The notes beneath the pieces were generated by a model. The model saw only the letters and a program-made list of their open reading frames with translations, made no database searches and was not told the DNA's origin. DNA of 64,000 bases. Source: Globisporangium splendens (Eukaryota > Oomycota > Peronosporomycetes > Pythiales > Pythiaceae). Made by a program: the position numbers and the translations under genes. Below are positions 52,239 through 62,492 of the stretch, in pieces (positions within the stretch are counted from its first letter, which is position 1; every line of letters starts with the position of its first letter). The DNA lies in contig VFIW01000101.1 of assembly GCA_006386115.1 (NCBI GenBank), positions 62,001 to 126,000 of the forward strand, read 5' to 3'.

Positions 52239-54206
52239 TCATCCTTCGAGCAACTGCACCAGTTCCGCAGCACTCGGACGCTTCGACGGATCGCGCTGAA
52301 AGCAGAGCCTGGCCACCTTGCGGATCCGAGGCGGACACTCGTCCGTAAAGCTTGGGTGTAGCGTGCCGGCCATGACGTCGTTCAGGATCTGGAACGGCTT
52401 GAGCTTCTTGCCCGTGGCTGAGGACGCGTCAAAGTACGGCAGCTCGCCCGTGTCCAGCTCCGACAGCAGCACGCCGAAAGAGTAGATGTCGGACTGCTCC
52501 GAGTACTTCGTGCCCTCCAAGATCTCAGGCGCTGTCCAGTATGGCGTGCCCACACCAGCAGTCATGGATGCGAGCTCGAAATTGCGACTCACACCGAAAT
52601 CGATCAGCTTCGCGTCCAAGCGTTCAGTGAGCAGCACGTTCTTGGACTTGACGTCGCGATGGATCAGCGGCGGTGTACGACCGTGGATGTATTCGAGTGC
52701 ACGCGCGATACCCAGTGCCATGTGGATCTTGTCGCGAGCCCATGAGAGCAGGTCTCTGTTCTTCTTGAGATAGTTCTGGAGATCACCTGACGGCAGGTAC
52801 TCAACCGCCATCACCAGATTCTCGAGGCTGTTCCACGCGACACCGACGAACTCGACGATGTTGGGGTGGCGCAGACTCGCACTGAGCTGGATCTCGTTCG
52901 TGAACTCGCGCACTTCCTCGAACGTGTGCTGCTTGGACTGCAGCAGTCGCTTGACTGCAATCTGCTGGCCGTCATACTGGCAGATCCACACCTCGCCGTA
53001 CGCACCCTTGGACAGCAACTTCTCGAACTGGAGCTTCTCGAAGATCATGCGCTTATTCACGAGGTTCGGGTCGTTGCACAGCGCCTTGAGCACCGAGTTG
53101 CTGTCTGAGCTGCCGTAGTCGTCCTCCGTCGGGCGCATCGTCATGCTGGTGTCCCTCGATAACGTTGCATTCCCTGACGTACCTGGTTGCGATAGTCGCT
53201 TCGAGTTCGGCGGCAGCAGCGTGTTCGGGTTAACTCCATCATAGATCTCGCCGATGCGGATGTCCGATGAATCCTGACCGCGTTTTTTCCTCTTGCTGCG
53301 CACGATGATAAACGCGGTGATGCCGATGACCACGACAGCACCTGCGATGATACCCGCGATGGCTACGCCACCGATGCCCGACTTGGAGTCAACAGAGGCT
53401 GTCGTCGTCGTCGGAAATGCTGCAAGCCACGTGTCGACCCAGGCGCTGATCTTGGGCGAGCTCGTCTGCGCCATGATCGTCTCGTTCGTCTTGGACTCGA
53501 TACGGCACGGGATCACGACCGCGTCGTATGCGTTGTTGTCGGGGCAAGTGCCGTAAGCCGCATCGTTGCCCGTGTGGATCGCATATACCGAGTAGGTCTT
53601 GTTGCCGTCGACCCACGAGTGGTCCAAGATGTTGATCTTTGGAATGGCGTTCGGGTCGGAGCCCGTGACCCACATCGACAGGTGGATGCTCTCACTCTGC
53701 GTGAAATCGGACACCACGCACTTGGTCACCGGCAGGATCTGGTCGCCGTTGCACTGAAGCGACTTGTACGCCAAGTGACCGGTGGGGTCGGTGCAATTCT
53801 GAGACGTGCACCCGGCGATGTCTTCCAGCTCGTGCTTCGTGACGAAAATCTCGGCCATCGACTGGCCACCAATCGTCTTGACCTGCACAGGTTTCTTCAG
53901 TGGGTCCAAGACGTACCCGGTGTCCCAGAGCAGCGCGAGCTGGAGCAGTCCTGGCAGCTCGGCGAACGACATCGCGCCGGCGTTGGTAATACGCGTCTGC
54001 ACGAGATCGGGCACGACGATGCTGTTCATGGGGGTTAGACTATCACCAGCAGCATAGCGCGCGTAGAACTGCTGCGCGAGATCCGAGGTGTTGCCGTCGA
54101 ACACGAACGTCGAGTTGAGCGACACAGGCAGCGTCACATTCGCGGCGGAGACCGTCGAAGCGCCTAGAGCTAGCGCCGACGCGAAAGACACGATTCGACT
54201 CAGCAT
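52239..54206 (-). CDS. receptor-like TKL protein kinase, type-B ectodomain, tandem copy 1
   Basis: 655 aa from the ATG at 54206, supported by an initiator-like TCTCATTTTCGAAATTGC at 54227-54244. Seen: signal peptide (to SAANVT), ectodomain with FVFDGNTSDLAQQFYARY, LPGLLQLALLWDTGYVLDP, GGQSMAEIFV, NCTDPTGH, MWVTGSDPNAIPKINI and DAVVIPC, a membrane helix (VAIAGIIAGAVVVIGITAFII; partly shown), a basic linker, and a full kinase (KGAYGEVWIC, IAVKRLL, HRDVKSKN, DFGVSRN, APEIL). The kinase half shares a 615-bp identical tract with the next gene at 55792, while the ectodomains are clearly diverged. Confidence 0.93.
   Translation of the reverse strand: MLSRIVSFASALALGASTVSAANVTLPVSLNSTFVFDGNTSDLAQQFYARYAAGDSLTPMNSIVVPDLVQTRITNAGAMSFAELPGLLQLALLWDTGYVLDPLKKPVQVKTIGGQSMAEIFVTKHELEDIAGCTSQNCTDPTGHLAYKSLQCNGDQILPVTKCVVSDFTQSESIHLSMWVTGSDPNAIPKINILDHSWVDGNKTYSVYAIHTGNDAAYGTCPDNNAYDAVVIPCRIESKTNETIMAQTSSPKISAWVDTWLAAFPTTTTASVDSKSGIGGVAIAGIIAGAVVVIGITAFIIVRSKRKKRGQDSSDIRIGEIYDGVNPNTLLPPNSKRLSQPGTSGNATLSRDTSMTMRPTEDDYGSSDSNSVLKALCNDPNLVNKRMIFEKLQFEKLLSKGAYGEVWICQYDGQQIAVKRLLQSKQHTFEEVREFTNEIQLSASLRHPNIVEFVGVAWNSLENLVMAVEYLPSGDLQNYLKKNRDLLSWARDKIHMALGIARALEYIHGRTPPLIHRDVKSKNVLLTERLDAKLIDFGVSRNFELASMTAGVGTPYWTAPEILEGTKYSEQSDIYSFGVLLSELDTGELPYFDASSATGKKLKPFQILNDVMAGTLHPSFTDECPPRIRKVARLCFQRDPSKRPSAAELVQLLEG
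52459..53073 (-). repeat. 615-bp identity tract shared with 56012-56626
   Basis: Line-by-line comparison shows no mismatch over 615 bases, bounded by single-base differences at 52458 and 53074. The tract covers most of the kinase domain. Confidence 0.92.
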
Positions 54207-55791
54207 GAGGCTATTTGTGTGAGAATGCAATTTCGAAAATGAGAATGCTGGGGTAGTCTCCTTTCACGCCCAAGTAGAATAAATTGCGACGACGAGCGGC
54301 ATATCGTGTGGCATATGACGAGTGGGTGCAATGGCTCTCCGCCATACGTGCGCGGCAGATCCGAGGGCATTGGGTGCATGAGGTAGCTGCGGACCCACTC
54401 AAATGGAGAAACGACGCAGGATCTGGAAAAGTGGAAAAAAATAAATAATTCACTATGATTTGGCAGCCAAATGGATTGTAGCACGCTGGACTTTAAAGCT
54501 GGACACTGGGCGACAACACACGTCTTCGAACAACGTTCAGAGTTTAGCGTGTTTACATTTTTTTCAGCGGGCCGAAATACATTATACCGGGAATATATTC
54601 GAGATTTCTGTCGACGACTCCTCTACCTTTGGGTCTTCTGCATCTTTGCTGTGGAAAATGTGTCCCCATTTACGGGTAATTTGAGCATCCTGTTGCGTGT
54701 GGTTTCAGACAAGCGCACCGACAATGCAGTAATGGAGAGCAAAAGGTAAGGTCTGGAGTTAAGTGGCAAGTGTTTCTTGCCACTCAGCTGCAAGCAAGGA
54801 GAGAAACTTTGCATATTGATCATGAAGAAATGCCACTAGATCGTTGTGACGAGTGCACAGGAGAGCCCATAGCGGCCCAGCAGGAGACAAGAAATGCGTG
54901 CTGAAAAAGCAGTGAATAAAATCGCACTTCGCAATTTGATTGAAAGAACTCAAGCGCCATGCATCCCCACCGCATCTATCTACCAGCCTCGCGAGAATCT
55001 TTCTTGGATTTACTCGTTCACCGCATCTCTATACAGGATAGTCGGCAGATAGAAAAGGACCCCTCGAAATATGGCGAGTTTTCTTGTTTTTCCTTGCGGC
55101 TGCGCACTCATAAAGTCATGACAATGTATTGCGTCCTCGACGCTGTTCGTGGTCTGTACAAAGTGTCGGTTGCTCCAGAGTGTTCAGCTGAAAATATACT
55201 TTGAGTCCAGCACACGATCACAAAATTGTCATTTGACTGCCAAGCACGCTGTTTTTTTGTTTTTATGACAAAAATTCCATCAAAGGAAATCGTTTGATTG
55301 CCCACCAACATCATCTTTATGGTATTAAATTGCAAAGATGCATTCTCGATTATCTAAACTATTAAACCTGAAAGCAGCGCTGTCACAAATCTTGAACCCA
55401 CCGCAATCGTGCCAGCTAAGTTAGGAGGAACGACGCTCCACCACTCGTCGATCCCCAACGAACTCAGTCGGCAAGAGTCTGGAGTCGCGTGAGCGTACTG
55501 CCTGCAATGGAAAGCAACCTCAATGCCAGGAGAATCGTTTTGTCTTACGCGACGAAGAGCTACTGTTAATGGGCAAAGACTAACCTCGTGAGTGTGTTTG
55601 TTCCTTCGTCAGACTCGGATCCAAGCCTTCTGCGGCCAGACATGAGTGCGAACTCGAGTTTGCGGGGTCGAGTTGCTGTCTCATGTGGTTGACGACTTAC
55701 ACAAGACTGCCAAGCGCATGTGCATTAACGAAAGTATGTGTTGATATATTCACTGGTTTAGATACATTGTCGACATCTTGGTAGCCCAAGC
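54207..55791. other. intergenic between tandem type-B kinases
   Basis: About 1.6 kb. The last roughly 15 bases before the downstream stop codon region resemble the flank of the first copy (AGCCCAAGCTCAT), marking the duplication edge. No gene recognised. Confidence 0.5.
54227..54244 (-). promoter_or_regulatory. Inr/FPR-like core promoter of the type-B kinase at 52239
   Basis: The minus strand reads TCTCATTTTCGAAATTGC, 21-38 nt upstream of the ATG. Confidence 0.5.
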
Positions 55792-57819
55792 TCATCCCTC
55801 GAGCAACTGCACCAGTTCCGCAGCACTCGGACGCTTCGACGGATCGCGCTGAAAGCAGAGCTCAGCCACCTTGCGGATCCGAGGCGGACACTCGTCCGTA
55901 AAGCTTGGGTGTAGCGTGCCGGCCATGACGTCGTTCAGGATCTGGAATGGCTTGAGCTTCTCGCCTGCAGTCGAGGACGCGTCAAAGTACGGCAGCTCAC
56001 CCGTGTCCAGTTCCGACAGCAGCACGCCGAAAGAGTAGATGTCGGACTGCTCCGAGTACTTCGTGCCCTCCAAGATCTCAGGCGCTGTCCAGTATGGCGT
56101 GCCCACACCAGCAGTCATGGATGCGAGCTCGAAATTGCGACTCACACCGAAATCGATCAGCTTCGCGTCCAAGCGTTCAGTGAGCAGCACGTTCTTGGAC
56201 TTGACGTCGCGATGGATCAGCGGCGGTGTACGACCGTGGATGTATTCGAGTGCACGCGCGATACCCAGTGCCATGTGGATCTTGTCGCGAGCCCATGAGA
56301 GCAGGTCTCTGTTCTTCTTGAGATAGTTCTGGAGATCACCTGACGGCAGGTACTCAACCGCCATCACCAGATTCTCGAGGCTGTTCCACGCGACACCGAC
56401 GAACTCGACGATGTTGGGGTGGCGCAGACTCGCACTGAGCTGGATCTCGTTCGTGAACTCGCGCACTTCCTCGAACGTGTGCTGCTTGGACTGCAGCAGT
56501 CGCTTGACTGCAATCTGCTGGCCGTCATACTGGCAGATCCACACCTCGCCGTACGCACCCTTGGACAGCAACTTCTCGAACTGGAGCTTCTCGAAGATCA
56601 TGCGCTTATTCACGAGGTTCGGGTCGCTGTACAGCGCCTTGAGCACCGAGTTGCCGCCTGAGCTGCCGTAGTCGTCCTCCGTCGGGCGCATCGTCATGCC
56701 GCTGCTCGTCCCAACCGCTGCATTTCCAGACATGCCTTCCTGCGAGAGGTGCTTGGTGTTGGGCGTCAAGAGCACGTTCGGGTCTACTCCGTCGACGGGC
56801 TTGGCCGTCGAGTCCTGGTCGCGACTCTTCCTCTTGCGCACGACAATAAAGGCGATGATACCGATGACCACAACAACGCCGACGATGATACCCGCGATGG
56901 CGCCGCCACCGATGCCCGAGGACGACGACTTGGCCGACGTGTTGCTGGTGGTGCTCGAGCCCGTCGACGAGCCGTCGGAGGACGACGTCGACGTCGCAGA
57001 CTCGGGGAATGCCGCGAGCCACGTGTCGATCCAGACGCTGGTCTTAGGCGCACTCATCTGCGCCAAGGTCGCCTGGGGCGTCTTGGACTTGGTGAAGCAC
57101 GGGATCACGACGGCGTCGTACGCGTCGGTGGGACAGTTGCCGTACCCGGCCGTGTCCACGCCTGTGTGGATCGCGTACACCGAGTAGCTCTCTCCCGATC
57201 CGTCGTCAATCCACGAGTGGTCGAGAATATTAATATCAGGAATGGCACTGGGGTTGGATCCTGTGGCCCAGAGCGCCGAGTGGATGCTCTCGCTCTGCGT
57301 GAAATCGGACGCGATGCACTTGGTCACCTTCAGGATCTGGTCGCCATTACAAATCTTAGACTTGAACGACGCGTGGCCCATGGGGTCAGTGCAATTCATC
57401 GACTGGCAGTCGGCCGTGACTTCGAACTCCTGCTTTGTGACGAAAATGTCGGCCATCGAGCGACCGCCAAGCGTCAGAACCTGTATGAGCTTCTTCTTCG
57501 GGTCCAGAACGTACCCAGTGTCCCAGAGCAGCGCGAGCTGGAGCAGTCCTGGCAGCTCGGCAAAGGACGCGGCGCCGGCATTCTCGATGCGCGTCTGCAC
57601 GAGCGGCATGTCTGCCGCCGCGAGGGTCGTCAGGACGGGCGCGGTGTCGCCCGCGGCGTAGCGCGCGTAGAACTGCTGCGCGAGATCCGAGGTGTTGCCG
57701 TCGAACACGAACGTCGAGTTGAGTGGCACAGGCAGCGTCACGTTCGCGGCGGAGACCATGAACGCGGACACGCTCAGCGCCATCGCCGCCGACGCGAGAC
57801 ACACGAATCGGCGCAGCAT
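55792..57819 (-). CDS. receptor-like TKL protein kinase, type-B ectodomain, tandem copy 2
   Basis: 675 aa from the ATG at 57819. Signal peptide (VCLASAAMALSVSAFMVSA), ectodomain with the same landmarks as the copy at 52239 (FDGNTSDLAQQFYARYAAGD, LLQLALLWDTGYVLDP, GGRSMADIFV, NCTDPMGH, LWATGSNPSAIPDINI), plus a longer Ser/Thr-rich stalk (TSTSSSDGSSTGSSTTSNTS), a membrane helix and a full kinase with HRD, DFG and APE motifs. The frame is open to 57870 but without an ATG there. The stalk insertion and many ectodomain changes contrast with the near-identical kinase half. Confidence 0.93.
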   Translation of the reverse strand: MLRRFVCLASAAMALSVSAFMVSAANVTLPVPLNSTFVFDGNTSDLAQQFYARYAAGDTAPVLTTLAAADMPLVQTRIENAGAASFAELPGLLQLALLWDTGYVLDPKKKLIQVLTLGGRSMADIFVTKQEFEVTADCQSMNCTDPMGHASFKSKICNGDQILKVTKCIASDFTQSESIHSALWATGSNPSAIPDINILDHSWIDDGSGESYSVYAIHTGVDTAGYGNCPTDAYDAVVIPCFTKSKTPQATLAQMSAPKTSVWIDTWLAAFPESATSTSSSDGSSTGSSTTSNTSAKSSSSGIGGGAIAGIIVGVVVVIGIIAFIVVRKRKSRDQDSTAKPVDGVDPNVLLTPNTKHLSQEGMSGNAAVGTSSGMTMRPTEDDYGSSGGNSVLKALYSDPNLVNKRMIFEKLQFEKLLSKGAYGEVWICQYDGQQIAVKRLLQSKQHTFEEVREFTNEIQLSASLRHPNIVEFVGVAWNSLENLVMAVEYLPSGDLQNYLKKNRDLLSWARDKIHMALGIARALEYIHGRTPPLIHRDVKSKNVLLTERLDAKLIDFGVSRNFELASMTAGVGTPYWTAPEILEGTKYSEQSDIYSFGVLLSELDTGELPYFDASSTAGEKLKPFQILNDVMAGTLHPSFTDECPPRIRKVAELCFQRDPSKRPSAAELVQLLEG
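56012..56626 (-). repeat. 615-bp identity tract shared with 52459-53073
   Basis: Partner tract, at a constant offset of 3553 bases, bounded by differences at 56011 and 56627. Confidence 0.92.
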
Positions 57820-58954
57820 GAAGCCTGCGGAGAGAAAGCGGTTATGAGGTCGTCGGTCTCTCTTTTTCACACGGAAGAACGGACGGCATATCGCATCACG
57901 GCTGGACGACCTCGACCCTGTTATTTGTCAAAGCGCTGACGTGATTGCGGCTAAAGCATCTCCTGCTACAATTCATTTGCCTGTTTGTGACGATGAATAC
58001 AGAGTGTTGAGCATGAATACTTGTATTAGTGAGTTGGTACTTGGTAAATGGATACCCTGATGAAAACGATTGTGAGGGTCTGGTGGCCAAGAGACGAGCG
58101 ACCAGATGGATTTCTTTGGAGCACCTCTTCGACTGATTTGGAATTTGGTGCACGCAGCTTGAGTTCTTGAATTTCGGATTCCACGCGCTGCGAGCCACAC
58201 ACTCGGAGTGAAGTTTGAAAGAAGAAAAGTATGATATGAAGGAGCAACCCAGTGTCGGGGTCTGTGGACACTGTGGACCACGAAGCAATAGCTTTTCACG
58301 AGTGCATTTATAAAGAGACCCAGGCTTGGTTACAAGTTCAAACTTGTGCCAAAGGCTTGTGCATGGAATCGGATCTGCTGTTAGAAACGAGTCAGTTGGG
58401 AGATTGAGTTGACGGCGCCAAGCGTCTGTGTCGAGTCGTTGTTGTGAACGTGGTTGTGTGCCAATCTCATGTGCACTGCGCGTAATCGCGATTTTGCGGC
58501 GTGCAATGTGCTGTGTGTATGGGAAGTTGACGCAAGCCTCGTTTGGAAGTGTCATCCTCACAGCGAAAACGTTATGCACATGGAGCTCATGTCCACAGGC
58601 TATGTAAAACAAACTCATGCACGATGGGAAATGCGTGGAGCGAGGATTTTGTGTCAAAGTACAACTCACAGCATCATGGCGATTGCGATGAGAGGAGTTT
58701 TACCACCGCATGCTTTTGTTGGGTGCAAAAGTGTCGGTGCTGAAGCGATCATTCCTTTTCACGCTATAATTTCGAAGATGGAACCTTTTTTATGCTACTT
58801 TTTATACCCATCATGTTTTTCAGCTTTGTCCAAAATCTTCACACAAAGAAAGCTCTTTTTATGACTGCCAGTCTGTCACAAGACCATTGCCCGACTATTC
58901 TGCTACATTCACAACTTCAACATTGTCACACTGATGCACTCATGCCTTTGACCT
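57820..58954. other. intergenic, no gene recognised
   Basis: About 1.1 kb. A long minus-strand open frame (57896-58669) has no ATG-supported start, no domain and low-complexity-free but unfamiliar text, so it is not called. Confidence 0.45.
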
Positions 58955-59100
58955 CATGACTACCTCGCGGAGCCTCTGGACGATGTCGACAGCGCGGGGA
59001 CGCTCGCTTGGGTCCACGTGGACACACTTCTGCACGAGTGCGACGACATCTGGCGCCTCGTGCTGGAGCTGGAGCCGTCCGATGGACACCATGTGCAACA
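58955..59100 (-). pseudogene. kinase C-lobe fragment, inverted
   Basis: The minus strand reads MLHMVSIGRLQLQHEAPDVV and CVHVDPSERPRAVDIVQRL, the end of the local kinase family's C-lobe. No other kinase part precedes it; upstream the sequence becomes the plus-strand stalk of the next pseudogene. It is a tail fragment joined head-on to another kinase gene. Confidence 0.82.
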
Positions 59101-60494
59101 TCGCGACGGATCGTTCTCACCCAACTCGAACTCCTCATCGTCAGGTCGCGGCAATGGAGGCACCAACAGCGGTTCTGGGTCGAGGAATGCGACGGCGCCA
59201 ATCAATTCCAGTGTTACTGGTAAGATGAAACGTGCTGATGACGACGTTTGAGCCTCGTGGAGGGAAGACCAACAAACCTTCACTCACTCATGCATATCTA
59301 TTTACTCGTCGATGATCGCACAGAGAGCACGATCAGCATAGGTATGGTGACTGGTATCACTGGTGGGGTCGTCGTGCTCGTGGTCTTGATCGTGACGTTC
59401 ATTGTCTGTCGCCAGCGACGACGACACAAGAAACCCCGAGCCACGATGTCGGACGATCTCCTTTTACTATCGAGTCCATCAGAAGAAGATGAGAGTCGCA
59501 GTGGACCGTCCAAGCCGTTTACGTCTGCACGAGCTTGAGCGCGCTGAACGAGACATTGTAGGCGCCACCTTCGCATGGCGACCTCTGGGACGATGAAGCG
59601 ATCATCGCTGTGCGGGTCCCGCGCGAGAAAGTGATCTCGCATGCGCTGGTCTCGCGAGGCGGATAAGGCGAAGTGTACCGCGGTGTGTACAATGGTCAAC
59701 CGGTGGCCGTCAAGATGCTGCTACCTGAGGCGCGCAAGGACGTGAACACAGATTGCCGCATTTCTCGCCGAGACTAAGCTGATCGCATCCTTGGAGCACG
59801 AACGAATCGTGCGCTTTATCGGCGTGGCTTGGGACTCGCTCACTGATCTGTGTGTGGTCTCGGAGTTCATGGAAGGCGGCGACCTGTGCGCACTGCTGGT
59901 CAAGTTTGAAGACGTCGACCACCGATCGCGCGGCTTTGACCACGACAAGATCAGGATCGCGATGCACACCGCGCATGCGCTGACGTACCTGCACTCGCTG
60001 CAGTCGATCGTGCTGCACCGTAATCTCAAAACCAAAAACATCCTGCTGGATATGAGTTTGAACGCTAAGTTGACGGACTTTGGCGTCTCACGCGAACGAA
60101 TCGATCACACAATGACCGCAGGCGTCGGCTCGTCGCTGTGGATGGTGCCAGAAGTGATGCTGGGTGAACGGACGATGACAAAGCCGATGTGTTCTCCTTT
60201 GGCGTCGTGCTCTCCGAGTTGGATTTGCATCAACTGCCGAACGAGAACGCGAAGAAGTCAGGCTCTGGTCGTCGACGCATCCCCGACACGGCTGTGCTGC
60301 AAATGGTATCTTTAGGGCGAATGCGAGTGCAATTCTCGGTGCATGCGCTTCCCGAATTGGTGCAGTTGGCGCACGCGTGCGTCGCCCTCGACCCTGCAGA
60401 TCGACCGACGGCAGCCGACGGCCTCTACAAACCACAGCATCCTCATGGCCAGTCAAGAGAGACATGTTGCTGGTTTGCTGATCAACTCGTCTGA
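59101..60494 (+). pseudogene. receptor-like kinase pseudogene (stalk to C-lobe)
   Basis: The plus strand reads a Ser/Gly/Asn-rich stalk (NSNSSSSGRGNGGTNSGSGS), a phase-1 intron (59220-59323, GTAAGA to CACAG), a membrane helix (IGMVTGITGGVVVLVVLIVTF; partly shown), then a kinase with many lesions: TGA at 59536-59538 with a frameshift, TAA at 59664-59666 inside the glycine loop (GG-stop-GEV), a frameshift near 59748, HRN in place of HRD at 60016-60024, and a one-base loss near 60172. The final C-lobe runs to 60494. No signal peptide or ectodomain. Closest in motif order to the genes at 1098 and 62493. Confidence 0.92.
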
Positions 60495-62492
60495 GAAGCC
60501 ACAGAGAAACTCAAGTAATCAAAGGCACGGGTTTACAGAGTACCGTGCGATTGTGTCGTCCAGGGGTAGCTTGATTATTAACATATTATCCTGGGAGATA
60601 TCCGAGAGGTCAACAGGGATTGTATTAGCCCGGGATCACTTTCTGCGAACATCGCAAATAGAGATTCTCGACCGAATGATCACAATGATAGTCCGCTGAT
60701 CACGTGATCGGCACAGCGAAATGCTGTCTTGTCGGCATCGCATGCTTCTCCCAATGTGCCGAAAAATAAGTTGTGTGTCCCATTGACGCACTTGTGTCTC
60801 CTTCGGATATTACTGTTGTACTGAAATAATGTCTGGGGTGTGCAGCGTTGGCTTGTTATTATAGCGCATCAAGTTGACACGCACGATATCACATCGAGCC
60901 ACGGATAGCAGCAAAGACGCCGCACTCCACCGAGAAGAAGGTCGGAGCTCTCTTGGATCCATCCAGACGATTAGTGAATCGCGAAAGATAGCCCGTGCGA
61001 TCGAACCACAGAGCCAACGAACCAGCTGGCGGATCCCGCTCTGCACAAAAAGACACGCTTCAGTGAGTCCCATCGCATCGAAAATGAGGCGTAGACGATT
61101 CAGATTGTAGTGTGCCAGTGCTCTCTTTCTCTCTCATTCTTCATTTTGCATTCGTCTGCAAGAAGCCCTTCGTCCCAATCTCCAGCACAGCTACTGCCTT
61201 CCCGTCCACGCCGAAACACCATGAAGCTCATCCATTACGGCGTTTTGTGTGAAAAAAAACCTGTAAATGCATACAAACAAATGTGAGCTCCTTTCACTCT
61301 TCATTCACCATAGAAACCGAGAAACGTTGGCCATTTTCAGGAACTCTTGAACTCGTGATACAGACGCATCGATCGTTGTCACAAGCACGGCCGATTTGTT
61401 CATGCACACAACTACCTCTGAGATCGTTTGGGTTTCTCAGGGAAGGAGCAGACGAAGCAGTCAACCAATGCTATGGATGAGTCGTTAACGTTGAATGTTG
61501 CACTGTGCTTCAGCGTGTCAAGTGAGACTTTCCGCAATCCAGTCTCTCAGGCTGATGAGACTCGCAGCACCAACAAGGCGTTTCCACGCTCGACTTGTCA
61601 ACTCGGGCAGTGGTATCACTATGTAGGTGCGACAGAAGCGTGACTCACGTGTGTGCGACTTGATGCAGGTGGCGCACAACAGGATATTGGCAATATGATG
61701 TGTCCATCTGCAATGCGCGAAGCCCACTTCTCTGGAATGTTCATCCAGCGTTCTTTTGAGTACATGCACAAATATCCATTGGTTTCGTTGCATGGGTAAC
61801 AAATCTGGCGCTCTACCAGTGCAGATGACCGAGAGAGAGAGAGAGAGAGCAGTGGCGTTTCAGCAAGCGATGAGATGCGCAGTGGGTAGGTGAAATGAAA
61901 AAAGTAGCCTGCCCAATGGGTTCATCGACCAAGTCTCAGTGCTGATTGGCATCTCTTTATACTTGCTGGCACTTTTATGATCCATTGCAGCTGACCACAA
62001 AAAAATCACAAGAGTCGGAATACCTATTGTACAGGGGTTCACTGAAGATAGCCAAACTACTGTACTGATGCCACACTTTGAGCAGCACTGCAACATCGAG
62101 TTCTATCACTTCAGGTATAAAGGTTCTTCTCTTTGCGATTCGCAATAAAGGTGAATTAGAAGGGGCTAATACGCACAATAAGAAGGTAAATGAAGATTAA
62201 TCGCTCGTGGCACTTTCTTGTGCATAGAGAGTCGGCTGAAACAACACTGAACGCCAAGTCTCTTCGCGATAACCTTCGTCAATTAATATCCATCTCAATA
62301 TCTTCAACCTAATTTTGCCACATCCTATTTGAACGCCCATTCATGAACTCTATAGATGGATAATACTAAATTTCGTTGGTCATCAACAACGGGATCCAGT
62401 GTCTCTCCACACGAGTGATGACCACCATTTTCTGCCATCGCCAAATCCACCCACCCACTCGACAATTTTCCACCACAGCAACTTTAGCGCCA
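60495..62492. other. intergenic, no gene recognised
   Basis: About 2 kb. A (GA)n microsatellite lies at 61831-61849. Nothing else recognised. Confidence 0.5.
61831..61849 (+). repeat. (GA)n microsatellite
   Basis: About nine GA units. Confidence 0.85.

Noticed and set aside
56749..57939. 396-codon open frame, plus strand, antisense to the type-B kinase ectodomain
   Set aside because: Shadow frame created by codon bias of the minus-strand gene; low-complexity Arg/Val text.
57896..58669. 257-codon open frame, minus strand
   Set aside because: No domain, and it lies just upstream of a kinase gene; likely a chance frame.
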